A stretch of DNA of 64,000 bases from Ruminococcaceae bacterium HV4-5-B5C (GTDB lineage Bacteria > Bacillota > Clostridia > Oscillospirales > Acutalibacteraceae): positions 62,001 to 126,000 of the forward strand of contig FXYJ02000007.1 of the NCBI GenBank assembly GCA_900184925.1. The letters run 5' to 3'. Both the position numbers and the translations under genes were made by a program. Shown here piece by piece: positions 52,858-62,290 of the stretch (positions within the stretch are counted from its first letter, which is position 1; every line of letters starts with the position of its first letter). The notes under the pieces are model-generated. The model had not been told where the DNA came from. It was given only the letters and a program-made list of their open reading frames with translations, and ran no database searches.

Positions 52858-54144
52858 TTGAAAACTTTTAACGCGGCAGGCAATACATTTTACATCAGTC
52901 AGGCGCTGAAAACACTGGCTTGCCGGGGCAGCGCAAACAGCGAAACCGTATGTTTCAGGCTGCACCGCTTTGCAGGAAACGTTGACCTCGCCGAGTGTGG
53001 CTGCGCCGTAAAAATGAAAAACAGCGAGGGAACTGCCGACATCGTGGTTCCGGATGTCTCCGCCGAAGAACAGGAGCTCCGCGTCCTGTGGACTTTATCT
53101 GCGCGGGCAACTTCGGCAGCCGGTACTCTTCTGGTACAGCTTCAGTTTGAAAAGCCCTGCGACGACAGCAGCAAAACGGTAAACTGGCAGAGCAACATTA
53201 TGGAATTTCAAATTCAGGAAAGCCTCGATGCGGCCGAAGCAATAACGGATCAGGAGCCTACTGTTTTCAGCCAGTGGGAGAAAAAAGTCAGTGCACTTTG
53301 TGCGGATGCCGCCGCAAGCGCTGCGATGGCACAGCAGAAGGCGGACTCTTTCTCCGGTTACACCAGAGAGGAAATGAACAACAATTTTGCCGAAGCGCTG
53401 ACCGGGGAAGCAAGCGGCAGGCAAATATTGCTGGACGATCTCCAGCCCGGTGCGGATTTTCTCTCCCTGCAGATTTCCGGGGAAACCATACAGGCCGGAA
53501 CCGACGACCCATCGCCGAGCAATTTTCGCTCTCTGAGCGGCACAACAGTTTTTACCATGACGGACGACGGAGCACAGCCGCAGGTCATTGCTTTGCCTCA
53601 GGTTCTTTACGGTCTGACGTCTGACGTCGCCGACAGTTTCAATCTTGTGAGCGGTCAAGGAGTCCGGCGAATCGGAAAAACAGTTCTGAATGGAACGGAA
53701 AACTGGACAAGGGAGGCCATCGATTCAAATACCGTCAGATGGAAGCTGCTGGTGCCAGACGCCGTGCACAAACAGTCCAGTACCGGTCAGATACTGTGCA
53801 GCCATTACCCGTCTGGCCTAAGTACAACATGGTCAAAGATCCAGTCAATTACGCTGTCCGTTATCGATGAAGGCGCCTTTTATATATACGACACCCAGAG
53901 AAGCGTTTCAGCCTCACTGATTGACTGGAAGGCCTGGCTTGCAGCCCAGTCTGCGGCAGGGACCCCTGTCACCGTCCTGTACGAATTGGAGGCTCCCATC
54001 CCCTGCTCCGGCCAGGCCTCCCGGCCAAGGCAATCGTCCCTGAAATCGCTTCTGTCTGCCGACGCGGGGACAATATCGGTCCGGTACTGCCGCAACAGCA
54101 ATGCGGTGCTGAAAAAAATACTTGCCAAAGTCGGGACCATTTGA
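52858..54144 (+). CDS. Phage baseplate/tail-fibre-like protein, isolated
   Basis: A 428-residue soluble protein. The N-terminal part (about 1-115) is beta-rich and resembles the upper-baseplate (BppU-type) domain; a helical Ala/Glu/Lys linker follows (WEKKVSALCADAAASAAMAQQKADSF), then a beta-rich C-terminal region with repeated Thr/Ser and the PVTVLYELEAPI phrase common in phage receptor-binding proteins. No capsid, tail or holin gene lies nearby. The start was taken as TTG at 52858 (LKTFNAAG), nine bases after GGGAGGGG; an ATG at 52822 has no ribosome site. It ends 4 nt from the convergent EPS-cluster gene. Assignment to a phage family is tentative. Confidence 0.5.
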   Translation: MKTFNAAGNTFYISQALKTLACRGSANSETVCFRLHRFAGNVDLAECGCAVKMKNSEGTADIVVPDVSAEEQELRVLWTLSARATSAAGTLLVQLQFEKPCDDSSKTVNWQSNIMEFQIQESLDAAEAITDQEPTVFSQWEKKVSALCADAAASAAMAQQKADSFSGYTREEMNNNFAEALTGEASGRQILLDDLQPGADFLSLQISGETIQAGTDDPSPSNFRSLSGTTVFTMTDDGAQPQVIALPQVLYGLTSDVADSFNLVSGQGVRRIGKTVLNGTENWTREAIDSNTVRWKLLVPDAVHKQSSTGQILCSHYPSGLSTTWSKIQSITLSVIDEGAFYIYDTQRSVSASLIDWKAWLAAQSAAGTPVTVLYELEAPIPCSGQASRPRQSSLKSLLSADAGTISVRYCRNSNAVLKKILAKVGTI

Positions 54145-54148
54145 CCGG

Positions 54149-55345
54149 TTACCCCCGAAGTATTTTTACAATTCTTTTCAGCGGGGAGGGAATCAACTTT
54201 TTTCCCTTGGCCGACAGAATCTGCTTCCGATAGGATTTCTTCCAAAGGGCAGCCACTGTTGCAAAATCCCCGCTGCGCGCAGCGTCTGCAAAGGCGCTGC
54301 GATTTTTGCTTTCTGCAGTAGGATGCAGAAGCTGGCCGTTTTCAGCCGCAGCCTCTTCAAAGGTGGCCTTTTGCATAAAGAGCGACTGCGACAAACCGGG
54401 AAGTGCGGAAACAGCTTTTTCGCTGTTCACCATCAGAAGGGAAACACCGTCATGGGCCGGGATTTCCGGATAAAATCTTTGTATTCCCCAAAAATCGCCA
54501 ATTGTAAAATCGCCTTCCCTCTCCGGAGAAGCATAGGAGCACCCGTAACAGCAGGTTCGGGATGTTTCCCCGTGCAAAAACAGGGAGAAATACGGATCAA
54601 GCTCCGGGATGATCGGTTTCGAATTAACACGGTCTTCCGCCTGAAAATCGACTTTGCCAAATTCACCCCACCCCTTTTTAGATTTATCCCTGAAAGAAAG
54701 CGCGGTTACTTTTTTTCGGTGCTTCCGCCCCAGCCAGCCGAGATACTCCTGAAACAGTGCCGGTCCGGGAACTCCATGGCAAACGAGGTCTACCATCAGG
54801 AGATTGGAATAATCCTTTTTCAAAAAGGATTTCAGCCCGGCAATCTGGCAGGGCGTTCCGGAATACATTACCGTCACATTGTCGTCCAATAACTGTTTTA
54901 CCTGCGAAAACGTATGCCCGGTATCGCTCTGGACGTATTTTGAGCCCATCAGGCGGGGAAGATCACCCGTTTTTCTGACAACGATCTGTTTTGGCACAAG
55001 ATTTTCGTCGAACGCGCAGCCAAACACGGCACCGCCAGCCTCCAGAACCGGTGCTGCGATTGCGGAAAAAGCACCCCCTGAACTGCTTTGAAGCCGCATG
55101 TCACGGTCTTTCAGCCACACGGCATAAACCGCCGGTTTTTCCGTGCCTTTTTCGACCGAGTGATGGATCGGGCAATATTTTACACACAAGCCGCACTTCA
55201 TACATGCAGCAGTGTCGATATGCGGATATAAAAAGCCCTCCGAATCCGGTTCCATAGAAATACAGTGGCGGGGGCATATTTGCTCACAGGCACGGCACCC
55301 CGTGCAGTGCTGAAAATCCGTTTCCTCCATCCCGACACGCTCCAT
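54149..55345 (-). CDS. F420H2 dehydrogenase beta-subunit-like iron-sulfur protein
   Basis: A 398-residue protein with two N-terminal [4Fe-4S] motifs (CTGCRACEQICP, CMKCGLCVKYCP), then an FrhB/FdhB-type flavin domain (SSSGGAFSAIAAPVLEAGGAVFG, GSKYVQSD, MYSGTPCQIAGLKSFLKKDY, DLVCHGVPGP, CYGCSYASPEREGDFTIGDFWG). In methanogens this fold oxidises F420; in clostridial exopolysaccharide clusters it recurs beside pyruvyl transferase genes with unknown substrate. Here it is the last gene of the cluster. No F420 genes were seen, so an oxidoreductase acting on a sugar or carrier is likely. Confidence 0.88.
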   Translation of the reverse strand: MERVGMEETDFQHCTGCRACEQICPRHCISMEPDSEGFLYPHIDTAACMKCGLCVKYCPIHHSVEKGTEKPAVYAVWLKDRDMRLQSSSGGAFSAIAAPVLEAGGAVFGCAFDENLVPKQIVVRKTGDLPRLMGSKYVQSDTGHTFSQVKQLLDDNVTVMYSGTPCQIAGLKSFLKKDYSNLLMVDLVCHGVPGPALFQEYLGWLGRKHRKKVTALSFRDKSKKGWGEFGKVDFQAEDRVNSKPIIPELDPYFSLFLHGETSRTCCYGCSYASPEREGDFTIGDFWGIQRFYPEIPAHDGVSLLMVNSEKAVSALPGLSQSLFMQKATFEEAAAENGQLLHPTAESKNRSAFADAARSGDFATVAALWKKSYRKQILSAKGKKLIPSPLKRIVKILRG

Positions 55346-55384
55346 TCTATAGTCCTGCCTTTACCGCCGCATGATCCGCAGCTC

Positions 55385-56434
55385 TCATATTTTCTGTTCC
55401 TTAGGGGTTCGCCTTTTCCCCAGCAAAAACGGGAACCAGTTATTCACGGCATAGCACACCGGTACCATCAACAGACACGCCGCACTGACACACAAAGCGG
55501 CCTGACCGAAATTGAGCACAACACTGTTGTGCGTTACCAGTTTCAGCGCCTTTTGAATTACCGGATTCAACATCGGATAAAACACCGTCGCGTGTAGGGT
55601 ATAGTAAATAAGGCTGTTTAACCCTATGTATGTAATGGCTCTGAAGTTCGGCATAATGCGAATTAAAAGAAGACTGAACGTCATACCGCTGAATGCCGCA
55701 ATGAAATAGAGTACAGGGTTTCCGATCTGGCTGCTATATAAATCCGACCGTACTCCTGCGATTTTATAATTCCATGCAGTAGAAAGGACGCTTATTATGC
55801 CAAACGCTAAAATGGCATACCATTTCGCTTTCTCGGCCAGGTCAATGTTCTTCATTCTTGCAAGGTAACCGGCTCCGACAAAAATCACCGCAATCCAGCT
55901 TGCGTCAATATGCCAGGGAAGAGGCTTTCCGATCGCCTTCATGTATTGACATCCTATGGCAAAAAACAGGAGCAGGAGTCCCGCCACCCTGACCAATCGC
56001 CGCTCAGAGATTTTTACAATTAGATACAGCAAAAGCTGTGACAGAAAAAGTAAAGTCAGGAACCAGCAGACACCCGAATACGGTGTGTTTCGCACTTGAG
56101 CCAGTATGCCAATCGCCTGATTGATTACCCCGGAATAATATGCCTTACGCCCAAACAAGGGCTTAACCGCCTGTTTGCAAAAATCAAATGCAAGGATGAT
56201 AAGAGAAAAGGAAAGGTAGGGAATAAGCAGAGACCTGGCCCTGCTTTTTATAAAGTCAAGTGTAGTCGCGTATTTTTCGGGATGAAACAGATAACCGGAA
56301 ACAAAAAAGAAAAGTGGCAAATGGAATGAATAAATCCACACACTGAGCGGCCCTGTCAGGACGGTATGACCGATCATTACCAGCAGAATGCCCCATCCTT
56401 TGGCGCTGTCCAGCCATGCGATTCGTTTCTGCAT
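55385..56434 (-). CDS. Acyltransferase 3 family protein
   Basis: A 349-residue integral membrane protein with about ten helices. It begins MQKRIAWLDSAKGWGILLVMIGHTVL, the acyltransferase-3 start in which the His acts in catalysis, and keeps SFHLPLFFFVSGYLF. Family members O-acetylate sugars or lipids at the membrane, and here it most likely modifies the exopolysaccharide. It precedes the F420-type gene by 39 nt. Confidence 0.9.
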   Translation of the reverse strand: MQKRIAWLDSAKGWGILLVMIGHTVLTGPLSVWIYSFHLPLFFFVSGYLFHPEKYATTLDFIKSRARSLLIPYLSFSLIILAFDFCKQAVKPLFGRKAYYSGVINQAIGILAQVRNTPYSGVCWFLTLLFLSQLLLYLIVKISERRLVRVAGLLLLFFAIGCQYMKAIGKPLPWHIDASWIAVIFVGAGYLARMKNIDLAEKAKWYAILAFGIISVLSTAWNYKIAGVRSDLYSSQIGNPVLYFIAAFSGMTFSLLLIRIMPNFRAITYIGLNSLIYYTLHATVFYPMLNPVIQKALKLVTHNSVVLNFGQAALCVSAACLLMVPVCYAVNNWFPFLLGKRRTPKEQKI

Positions 56435-56480
56435 TACGCTAATCCCTCTTTATTCAAAATCCGGTTAATCAGTTTTTGCC

Positions 56481-57884
56481 CTATGCATTTTTCCGGCTCA
56501 GATGCCGCAGAACATCACGAAACAGATATAGAGCCAAAGCTATACTGCAAATCAGCCACAGCGCATTCATCACAGTATGGCCGAACTGAAAAATCACGAT
56601 ACTGGCGATATTCCAGATGGTGATTTGGAGAACCACTTTTTTTGATATGCGGAAATTTATTTTTTTCTTCAGAATAAATGCCCTGATTAAAATATTCAGC
56701 AGGAAACTTAAAAAGATCGCCAGATTCGCTCCATCCAGCCCCATCCCAGAAATAAGCGGATAACACAGAGCAAGATTGAAGACACAGGATATTACCATCG
56801 ACACAAAAATTGTTTTTGTATCTTTGAGTGCGTAAAAAATATTTCCGACAAAAGTTGAGTATGAGCTGACCATTGCAACCAGTAAAAAAAGCGGGATGGT
56901 CTCCTTGGAAGCATTGTACGACTTGTCGACCAGAATAGGAAAAAACAGACTCAGCGCCGGAAGCAGGGCCGCGGTTCCGGTTCCAAGAAAAAGCAGATAT
57001 TCGTCACAGGCGCGGGAATAGAACACTCCGTTCCCCGGATCATCCGGCTGACGTGCAAAAGAAATATCCTGCCACGCGTAAACAAAACAGCCGGTCACCA
57101 ACGCTATCATGGAACCGAACTTGTTCCCGATTGCATAAATACCGTTCGCCGCGTCACCCATATTCGCATTGATCACGACCCGGTTAAAGCTGGTAAGAAG
57201 CCAATAGGAGACGGAGTTGATGCACAGCGGGAGAGTATAATGGAACATCTGTCTCGTCAGTTCTTTGTCATAACCGACCGATCTTGCGTTTTTGATAACC
57301 CTGATCTTACATTCCAAATAGAAAACCTGTATTAGATTTCCTACAATGGCGGCAATATAAAGAGATGAGAAATCCTTGTGCAGACCCACGATCATTACGA
57401 TATTCAAAAGCACTGTAACCAAAGTATTAAAAATACCCGAAACCGCAAAATCGACGTTCTTCTCAAAGCCTCTCGCAGAAAAATCATACATTGACTGAAC
57501 ATCGGAGATAAGGCCGTAAAGCAGAATCCACCCAAGGTATTCTATATTCATGAAGCAGGAAATGCCAATCCCAATCAGGCAATAACCAGCGGCTGACACT
57601 CCGAAAATACGCCAGCCGGACAAAATGGCTTTATATTTATAGCTGATGTCGTCGCTGTCATACATAAACCGCATGACGCTTGACCAAATGTCGAAAAAAA
57701 GCATGGAGGAAACCACGGTGATATAGGTAATAGAGAGATCGTAGAATCCGTAATCGGAAGGAACAATATACTTCGTATACACCGGCAGCATGAGTAAGAC
57801 AATAGCCTTAGACAGAACATTGCCGATGAAGAAGATACCTGTGGATTTTAAAAACCGCCTGATGATGCTGTTTTCATGATGCAT
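56481..57884 (-). CDS. Polysaccharide flippase (Wzx/MATE-type)
   Basis: A 467-residue protein with about 12-14 membrane helices, the standard Wzx size. The N-terminus FLKSTGIFFIGNVLSKAIVLLMLPVYTKYI is the polysaccharide-synthesis flippase pattern, followed by PSDYGFYDL and the later GVFYSRACDEYLLFLGTGTAALLPALSLFFPILV. It would move undecaprenyl-linked repeat units across the membrane for the EpsG-type polymerase encoded upstream. Confidence 0.9.
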   Translation of the reverse strand: MHHENSIIRRFLKSTGIFFIGNVLSKAIVLLMLPVYTKYIVPSDYGFYDLSITYITVVSSMLFFDIWSSVMRFMYDSDDISYKYKAILSGWRIFGVSAAGYCLIGIGISCFMNIEYLGWILLYGLISDVQSMYDFSARGFEKNVDFAVSGIFNTLVTVLLNIVMIVGLHKDFSSLYIAAIVGNLIQVFYLECKIRVIKNARSVGYDKELTRQMFHYTLPLCINSVSYWLLTSFNRVVINANMGDAANGIYAIGNKFGSMIALVTGCFVYAWQDISFARQPDDPGNGVFYSRACDEYLLFLGTGTAALLPALSLFFPILVDKSYNASKETIPLFLLVAMVSSYSTFVGNIFYALKDTKTIFVSMVISCVFNLALCYPLISGMGLDGANLAIFLSFLLNILIRAFILKKKINFRISKKVVLQITIWNIASIVIFQFGHTVMNALWLICSIALALYLFRDVLRHLSRKNA

Positions 57885-57911
57885 TCGATTACCTCAGTCT
57901 GATTTCTTACA

Positions 57912-59021
57912 CTATAAAGCCAGGGTTTCTTTTAAAAACCGGTTTGCACGAATTCTTTCCTCGCTGAGGAAACGGTTGACCGGATCATAGTCAATCCTTT
58001 GCTCTGCAACGGAAAGGTCATTAAAATCCTTCACGGCCCGGCTCTCAAGGTCGGTCAGCTTTAAAAGGCTGCTTAGCCTGCCGCTGAATTTTTGCGGATA
58101 AATAACAGCAAACTGCCTGTTGAAATTGATGGAAAACGCGGTTCCGTGAAATGAGTCGGTAAGAACAAAATCGGCGTAATAAAAAAGGGAAATCCATTCT
58201 TCCACTTGCGGGCAACAGACCAAATGGCCTTTCTTAAAAATATGATGATAATCGTAAGCCAGCCGGACCAGTTTCAAGCCCATTTTTTTAGCCAGCCGCT
58301 GCGCATAGGCGTCAAACGCCCAATTCTTATTCAGCTGATATACCAGAAGATAACTTTGGCGGATTTTTCGGCCCGACATCAGCTTTTTCCATTCGTCGGC
58401 TTCCAGAATCAGCGTCGGGTCGGCAATCTGAATGTTTCCGGGAAATCCCATCTCATCTAAAATTCGGACCCCGGACTGCTCGCGCATGGCGATTGAACTG
58501 TACTTTCGGAGAAACGGGCGGATGGTTTCCATCTCTTCATGGGTAAGTTCTTCTTTTCCGAAACTGGCCGCATAGGCGATACATTTGCCGCCCTCCGGCA
58601 CATATTCCAGAAAGTAAGGCTTTTCAATTCCGGCGTTCCAGTCGCTGTTCCACACCTGATCGCTCCCGGTGCAGTAAAGATCAGCCGTTGGAGGGTCCTT
58701 TTTCAGTTCCTCTATTGACAGATATCTTCTGGGTGACAGATGAATATATCGTTTCAAAAATCCGTTGAAAACGTGGATTTGTCTTCTAATGGAAGGAAAC
58801 TTAATTGCGGTAAAAATCGCCCGACGGAGAGGGTCCTTTCCCCAAAACGAAGAGCCGGTGACGATTCTCCGCAAAAGGCCGTCATCCAGATTGTCTTTTC
58901 GCCAATAATCCACAAACTCCACGGGGGAACCCGCCCGTTCAAACTCTTTCTGAGTAGCGTAAGTCTGCAAAACAGAGCCGTAATTCTTTACGGTGTGTAA
59001 TGTAATAACGCTGGTTTTCAT
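57912..59021 (-). CDS. Polysaccharide pyruvyl transferase family protein
   Basis: A 369-residue protein of the WcaK/CsaB-like superfamily: VITLHTVKNYGSVLQTYATQKEFERAG at the N-terminus, YCTGSDQVWNSDWNAG, YAASFGKEEL, REQSGVRILDEMGF, PTLILEADEW and ADFVLTDSFHGTAFSINFNRQFAVI. Family members transfer pyruvate from PEP to sugars as ketals; this longer clostridial subgroup is often paired with an F420-type protein as at 54149. GGAGCG precedes the ATG. Confidence 0.88.
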   Translation of the reverse strand: MKTSVITLHTVKNYGSVLQTYATQKEFERAGSPVEFVDYWRKDNLDDGLLRRIVTGSSFWGKDPLRRAIFTAIKFPSIRRQIHVFNGFLKRYIHLSPRRYLSIEELKKDPPTADLYCTGSDQVWNSDWNAGIEKPYFLEYVPEGGKCIAYAASFGKEELTHEEMETIRPFLRKYSSIAMREQSGVRILDEMGFPGNIQIADPTLILEADEWKKLMSGRKIRQSYLLVYQLNKNWAFDAYAQRLAKKMGLKLVRLAYDYHHIFKKGHLVCCPQVEEWISLFYYADFVLTDSFHGTAFSINFNRQFAVIYPQKFSGRLSSLLKLTDLESRAVKDFNDLSVAEQRIDYDPVNRFLSEERIRANRFLKETLAL

Positions 59022-59068
59022 TATAAAGCGCTCCGTTCAATCTGCCGCTGGCATGCCTTTGTAAATTC

Positions 59069-60187
59069 TCACACATAAATTCCCAATATCTCAGAAGTAT
59101 ACGGATAAACCTGATTGTTGCCGGCTATAACAATCTGATAATACCACAGAATAATTAAAAACAAAAATAAAACAAATTCAACAATGTGTCTGCCATTGCC
59201 CGTCAGTGCATTTACCAATTTAGGATACGCAATTATTTTATAAACTCCGAAGTATAAGCTGACGCGATACAAAGCTGCGTCCGCGCTGCGGATTTGAGAA
59301 AAAACAAGATCCAAAATCAACATCAGGAACAAAAAATGCCCCCACTGATCATTGTTAACATACTTTTTATAAAAAAAGAGAATCAACAGAAGCACCGGAA
59401 GACGTATCAGAAACGGATTGAGTAAAAAGCTTATCTGTGCTCCGGACGTATACCTTAAAAACTTCGACGTCAGTGCGCCGACTTGCACCAGAAGGAGAAT
59501 CACATTCTGATAAAACAGCATGACGACAATCGAAGCGATGACCAACGCTGTCCTTGAAACAGTTGATTTCAATTTTGCAATAAAGTAGAACAGGATGCAA
59601 ATGATGGCTGTGTTGTGGCACAGTGTTGCCACTAAGACAACCGCGAGATATTTAAGAAACTTTTTATTAAAAATATACTTTGAGCCGCATAGAATTATCG
59701 CCATAGCCAACGACTGCCGCAAGGCGTTCAACGTGTCACTGTAAAAAAGAGTCAGCAGGCAAAACCAACCCAGCCAGAGCTGGATTTTCTCTCTGTTATC
59801 GTAAAGGCTTTTATAGAACAGAATCAAAACAAGAAATTCAAAAAAGAAGTAAAACCAGTGGACGTCGGAAACAAAACGGGCAATGAGCCAGTTCAGTACC
59901 AGGTAGCCCGGATCGATTTCTGTTACGTATTTGCCCATTAAGCTGAACAGATCCGCATTTTTTGCCGCACTGAAAAATACATAGTTGCCATAAGTGAGAA
60001 CATCCGTCCCAATGCTGTAATCTCTGCAGCCAGCAAGAATGGACGGGATCAGAATCGCCAGCAGTGAAAAAAAATAAAAGCCAAGGTTCTTATGTTCTTC
60101 CTGTGCGAGGTCCGACTTTTTTACATAACGCTGAGCACCGTATACACTAAGCGTCGAAATTGTAAAGGATAAAATATACGGAAACAT
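59069..60187 (-). CDS. EpsG-family polysaccharide polymerase
   Basis: A 372-residue membrane protein with about ten helices. GCRDYSIGTDVLTYGNYV, DPGYLVLNWLIARF, NALRQSLAMAIILCG and ALYRVSLYFGVY match the EpsG/Wzy group, which joins repeat units outside the membrane. It is AT-rich compared with the first 50 kb. It lies between the pyruvyl transferase and a glycosyltransferase. Confidence 0.85.
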   Translation of the reverse strand: MFPYILSFTISTLSVYGAQRYVKKSDLAQEEHKNLGFYFFSLLAILIPSILAGCRDYSIGTDVLTYGNYVFFSAAKNADLFSLMGKYVTEIDPGYLVLNWLIARFVSDVHWFYFFFEFLVLILFYKSLYDNREKIQLWLGWFCLLTLFYSDTLNALRQSLAMAIILCGSKYIFNKKFLKYLAVVLVATLCHNTAIICILFYFIAKLKSTVSRTALVIASIVVMLFYQNVILLLVQVGALTSKFLRYTSGAQISFLLNPFLIRLPVLLLILFFYKKYVNNDQWGHFLFLMLILDLVFSQIRSADAALYRVSLYFGVYKIIAYPKLVNALTGNGRHIVEFVLFLFLIILWYYQIVIAGNNQVYPYTSEILGIYV

Positions 60188-60243
60188 ATTTCACCTTCTT
60201 TTTTGCGCAGAATAAATTAAGATATTTCCCTAATTCTAGAATA

Positions 60244-61218
60244 TCATAACGAATTCTTGATATCTCCTATTCTATACACTGCATAAAACAATCTTCTTCC
60301 AAGGTAAAGAGATGAAATTTTCACTTTATCGGTTACTGAGATTTTGGGAGATTTCAAAAGCGCAGATCCGTTTTGTTTGATATGATTGACGATCCGTACC
60401 TGAGCCTCTCGATAACCTTGAAAATCGACATCAAGAATATTCTTCAGGACCTTGCAGTAAGTAACAAGATTCAGCCTCAATGCTTCATTGGAGATTTCAG
60501 GATATTTCCGAATTATAAATTTTGTCACTTCATCAGAAATATCCAGCAAAACCAGATTCTTTTCAGAGAATCTGGTTTTCATGATTGAATCTTCTCGCTG
60601 AAAGTAATAGTACTTACTGGCATTCCCAAAAACCGTGTGACGCGCATTGGTAAACACGTGATAAATCGTGGCATAGTCCTCATAAAGAAGCCCTTTCGGA
60701 AATCTCTGTGAATTCCATAATTGACGACGGTAAAGTTTCCCACACGCCGTATGGGAGCACCCATCGTTTAACAGCATCTTTTCAATAGCAGCCTGCACAG
60801 GCAAAAGAAGATAACCAGGAGTATGATCTTCGTGAATTTTAGACGTATCTGAAAAGCTCTGCATCCCTGTAAAGGAGATATCTGCATTATTTGCCTGAAT
60901 TAAATGATACAAGTATTCAATATAATCTTCAGAAATAAAATCATCGCCATCAATAAACGTAAGGTATTCGCCGTGAAACACATTAAGAGCTGCATTTCTG
61001 GCATCGGACAATCCACCATTCGCCTGATGAATGCACCGGATTCTGTCATCCGTACCTGAATAGCGATCACAAATTGCCCCACTGGAATCAGTAGAACCAT
61101 CATCAACCAGTATTATTTCCAAGTTCTCATACGTCTGACCCAGTATACTCTGGATACACCGTTCCAAGAATGCTTCAACATTGTAGACTGGCACGATGAC
61201 GCTGATTTCAGGTCTCAA
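60244..61218 (-). CDS. Glycosyltransferase family 2
   Basis: A 324-residue GT-A enzyme: ISVIVPVYNVEAFLERCIQSIL, LEIILVDDGSTDSSGAICDRY, ANGGLSDARNAALNV and the metal-binding FIDGDDFISEDY. The C-terminal half is the helical extension seen in capsule transferases. The start is TTG with AGGAGGTGA ten bases upstream. It is clearly paralogous to the next gene (same motifs and the ADIS, KLYR and YYYFQRE blocks). The sugar is unknown. Confidence 0.92.
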   Translation of the reverse strand: MRPEISVIVPVYNVEAFLERCIQSILGQTYENLEIILVDDGSTDSSGAICDRYSGTDDRIRCIHQANGGLSDARNAALNVFHGEYLTFIDGDDFISEDYIEYLYHLIQANNADISFTGMQSFSDTSKIHEDHTPGYLLLPVQAAIEKMLLNDGCSHTACGKLYRRQLWNSQRFPKGLLYEDYATIYHVFTNARHTVFGNASKYYYFQREDSIMKTRFSEKNLVLLDISDEVTKFIIRKYPEISNEALRLNLVTYCKVLKNILDVDFQGYREAQVRIVNHIKQNGSALLKSPKISVTDKVKISSLYLGRRLFYAVYRIGDIKNSL

Positions 61219-61265
61219 AAGGTTCTCACCTCCTCATGAATATTGTATAATCAAAGTACTTAGTT

Positions 61266-61303
61266 CAAAACAGGCCGCGTTTTTTTACAAATCATCCGGC
61301 CTG
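61266..61303 (-). terminator. Weak terminator-like hairpin between the two GT2 genes
   Basis: Minus strand CAGGCCG (61303-61297) pairs with CGGCCTG (61277-61271) across a 19-base loop, followed by TTTTG. It overlaps the stop of the upstream gene. The long loop and short T-run make partial termination more likely than complete. Confidence 0.4.
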
Positions 61304-62290
61304 ATTGTACATATTATTCTTAGTCGTTGCTTTATTTTTCAAAGTCCAGACCCGGCGAATCAAGTTAAAACCAAAACAGGATAAAAGTGCGGCTATTCTG
61401 GCTTTTCTCCTTGCATGGCAATCTAAAAGAACGCCTTGGCGATACTTCAGAATATTTCTTTTCAGAATAGCGGTCTGTTCTGCAAACCGCCCTTTGGGGA
61501 TTGCAAGCAAGATATGAAAATTGGCACAGAAATACCTGCAATTCCATGCTCGGGAAAGATCGGGATAACGCGGTAACACGCCGTCCCGAAGTTCTTCGCA
61601 CGCTGCTAAGATATCCATTTTACTGGAGGTAAATTGGCTTTGCTCTATGCTGTTTTCCCGCTGCAGGTAAAAGTACTTTTCTGCTTTCGAATTGACAATC
61701 TTATCCGCTTTTAAAAAAAGCTTATACGTTGTTCCTAAGTCTTCAAAAAGTTTTCCAAATGGATATCTAATTCCTTCAAAAAGTTCAACACGGTATAGTT
61801 TGCAGTGGGCGCAGGTTTCCACCCCGTTAAAATACAATAATTTTTGTATGGCATCATGGGAATTCAGAACCTGACAATCGTCATTCCGAATATGACTCAT
61901 CGGCACTGATCCTTCATGAAATTTAATAAACTGGATGCAGGAAATGTCTGCACTGTTTTCAATCAGCAAATGGTACAACGTTTCCACATAGTCAGTGGCC
62001 ACATAATCGTCGCTGTCAACAAATGTAACATATCTGCCATGTATTACATCGAGCGCCGCATTCCTTGCATCAGAAAGGCCCCCGTTTTTTTTGTGGATCA
62101 CTTTTACCCTATTATCACGTATTGCATATTTATCACAGATAGCCGGACACAAATCCGGAGATCCGTCATCAACTAATACTACTTCTAAATCGGTATAAGT
62201 TTGGCACAATATGCTGTCAACACATTTATGAAGATACCTCTCCACTTTATATACGGGAATAACCACACTGATCAGGGGATGGTCATCCAT
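61292..62290 (-). CDS. Glycosyltransferase family 2
   Basis: A 332-residue GT-A enzyme with ISVVIPVYKVERYLHKCVDSIL, LEVVLVDDGSPDLCPAICDKY, KNGGLSDARNAALDV and the metal motif FVDSDDYVATDY. It looks like a tandem duplicate of the gene at 60244, diverged in the acceptor half (SCIQFIKFHEG versus SFTGMQSF), so the two probably add different sugars. The ATG MDDHPLIS overlaps the preceding gene's stop by 8 nt; an ATG six codons earlier is possible. Confidence 0.92.
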   Translation of the reverse strand: MDDHPLISVVIPVYKVERYLHKCVDSILCQTYTDLEVVLVDDGSPDLCPAICDKYAIRDNRVKVIHKKNGGLSDARNAALDVIHGRYVTFVDSDDYVATDYVETLYHLLIENSADISCIQFIKFHEGSVPMSHIRNDDCQVLNSHDAIQKLLYFNGVETCAHCKLYRVELFEGIRYPFGKLFEDLGTTYKLFLKADKIVNSKAEKYFYLQRENSIEQSQFTSSKMDILAACEELRDGVLPRYPDLSRAWNCRYFCANFHILLAIPKGRFAEQTAILKRNILKYRQGVLLDCHARRKARIAALLSCFGFNLIRRVWTLKNKATTKNNMYNQAG

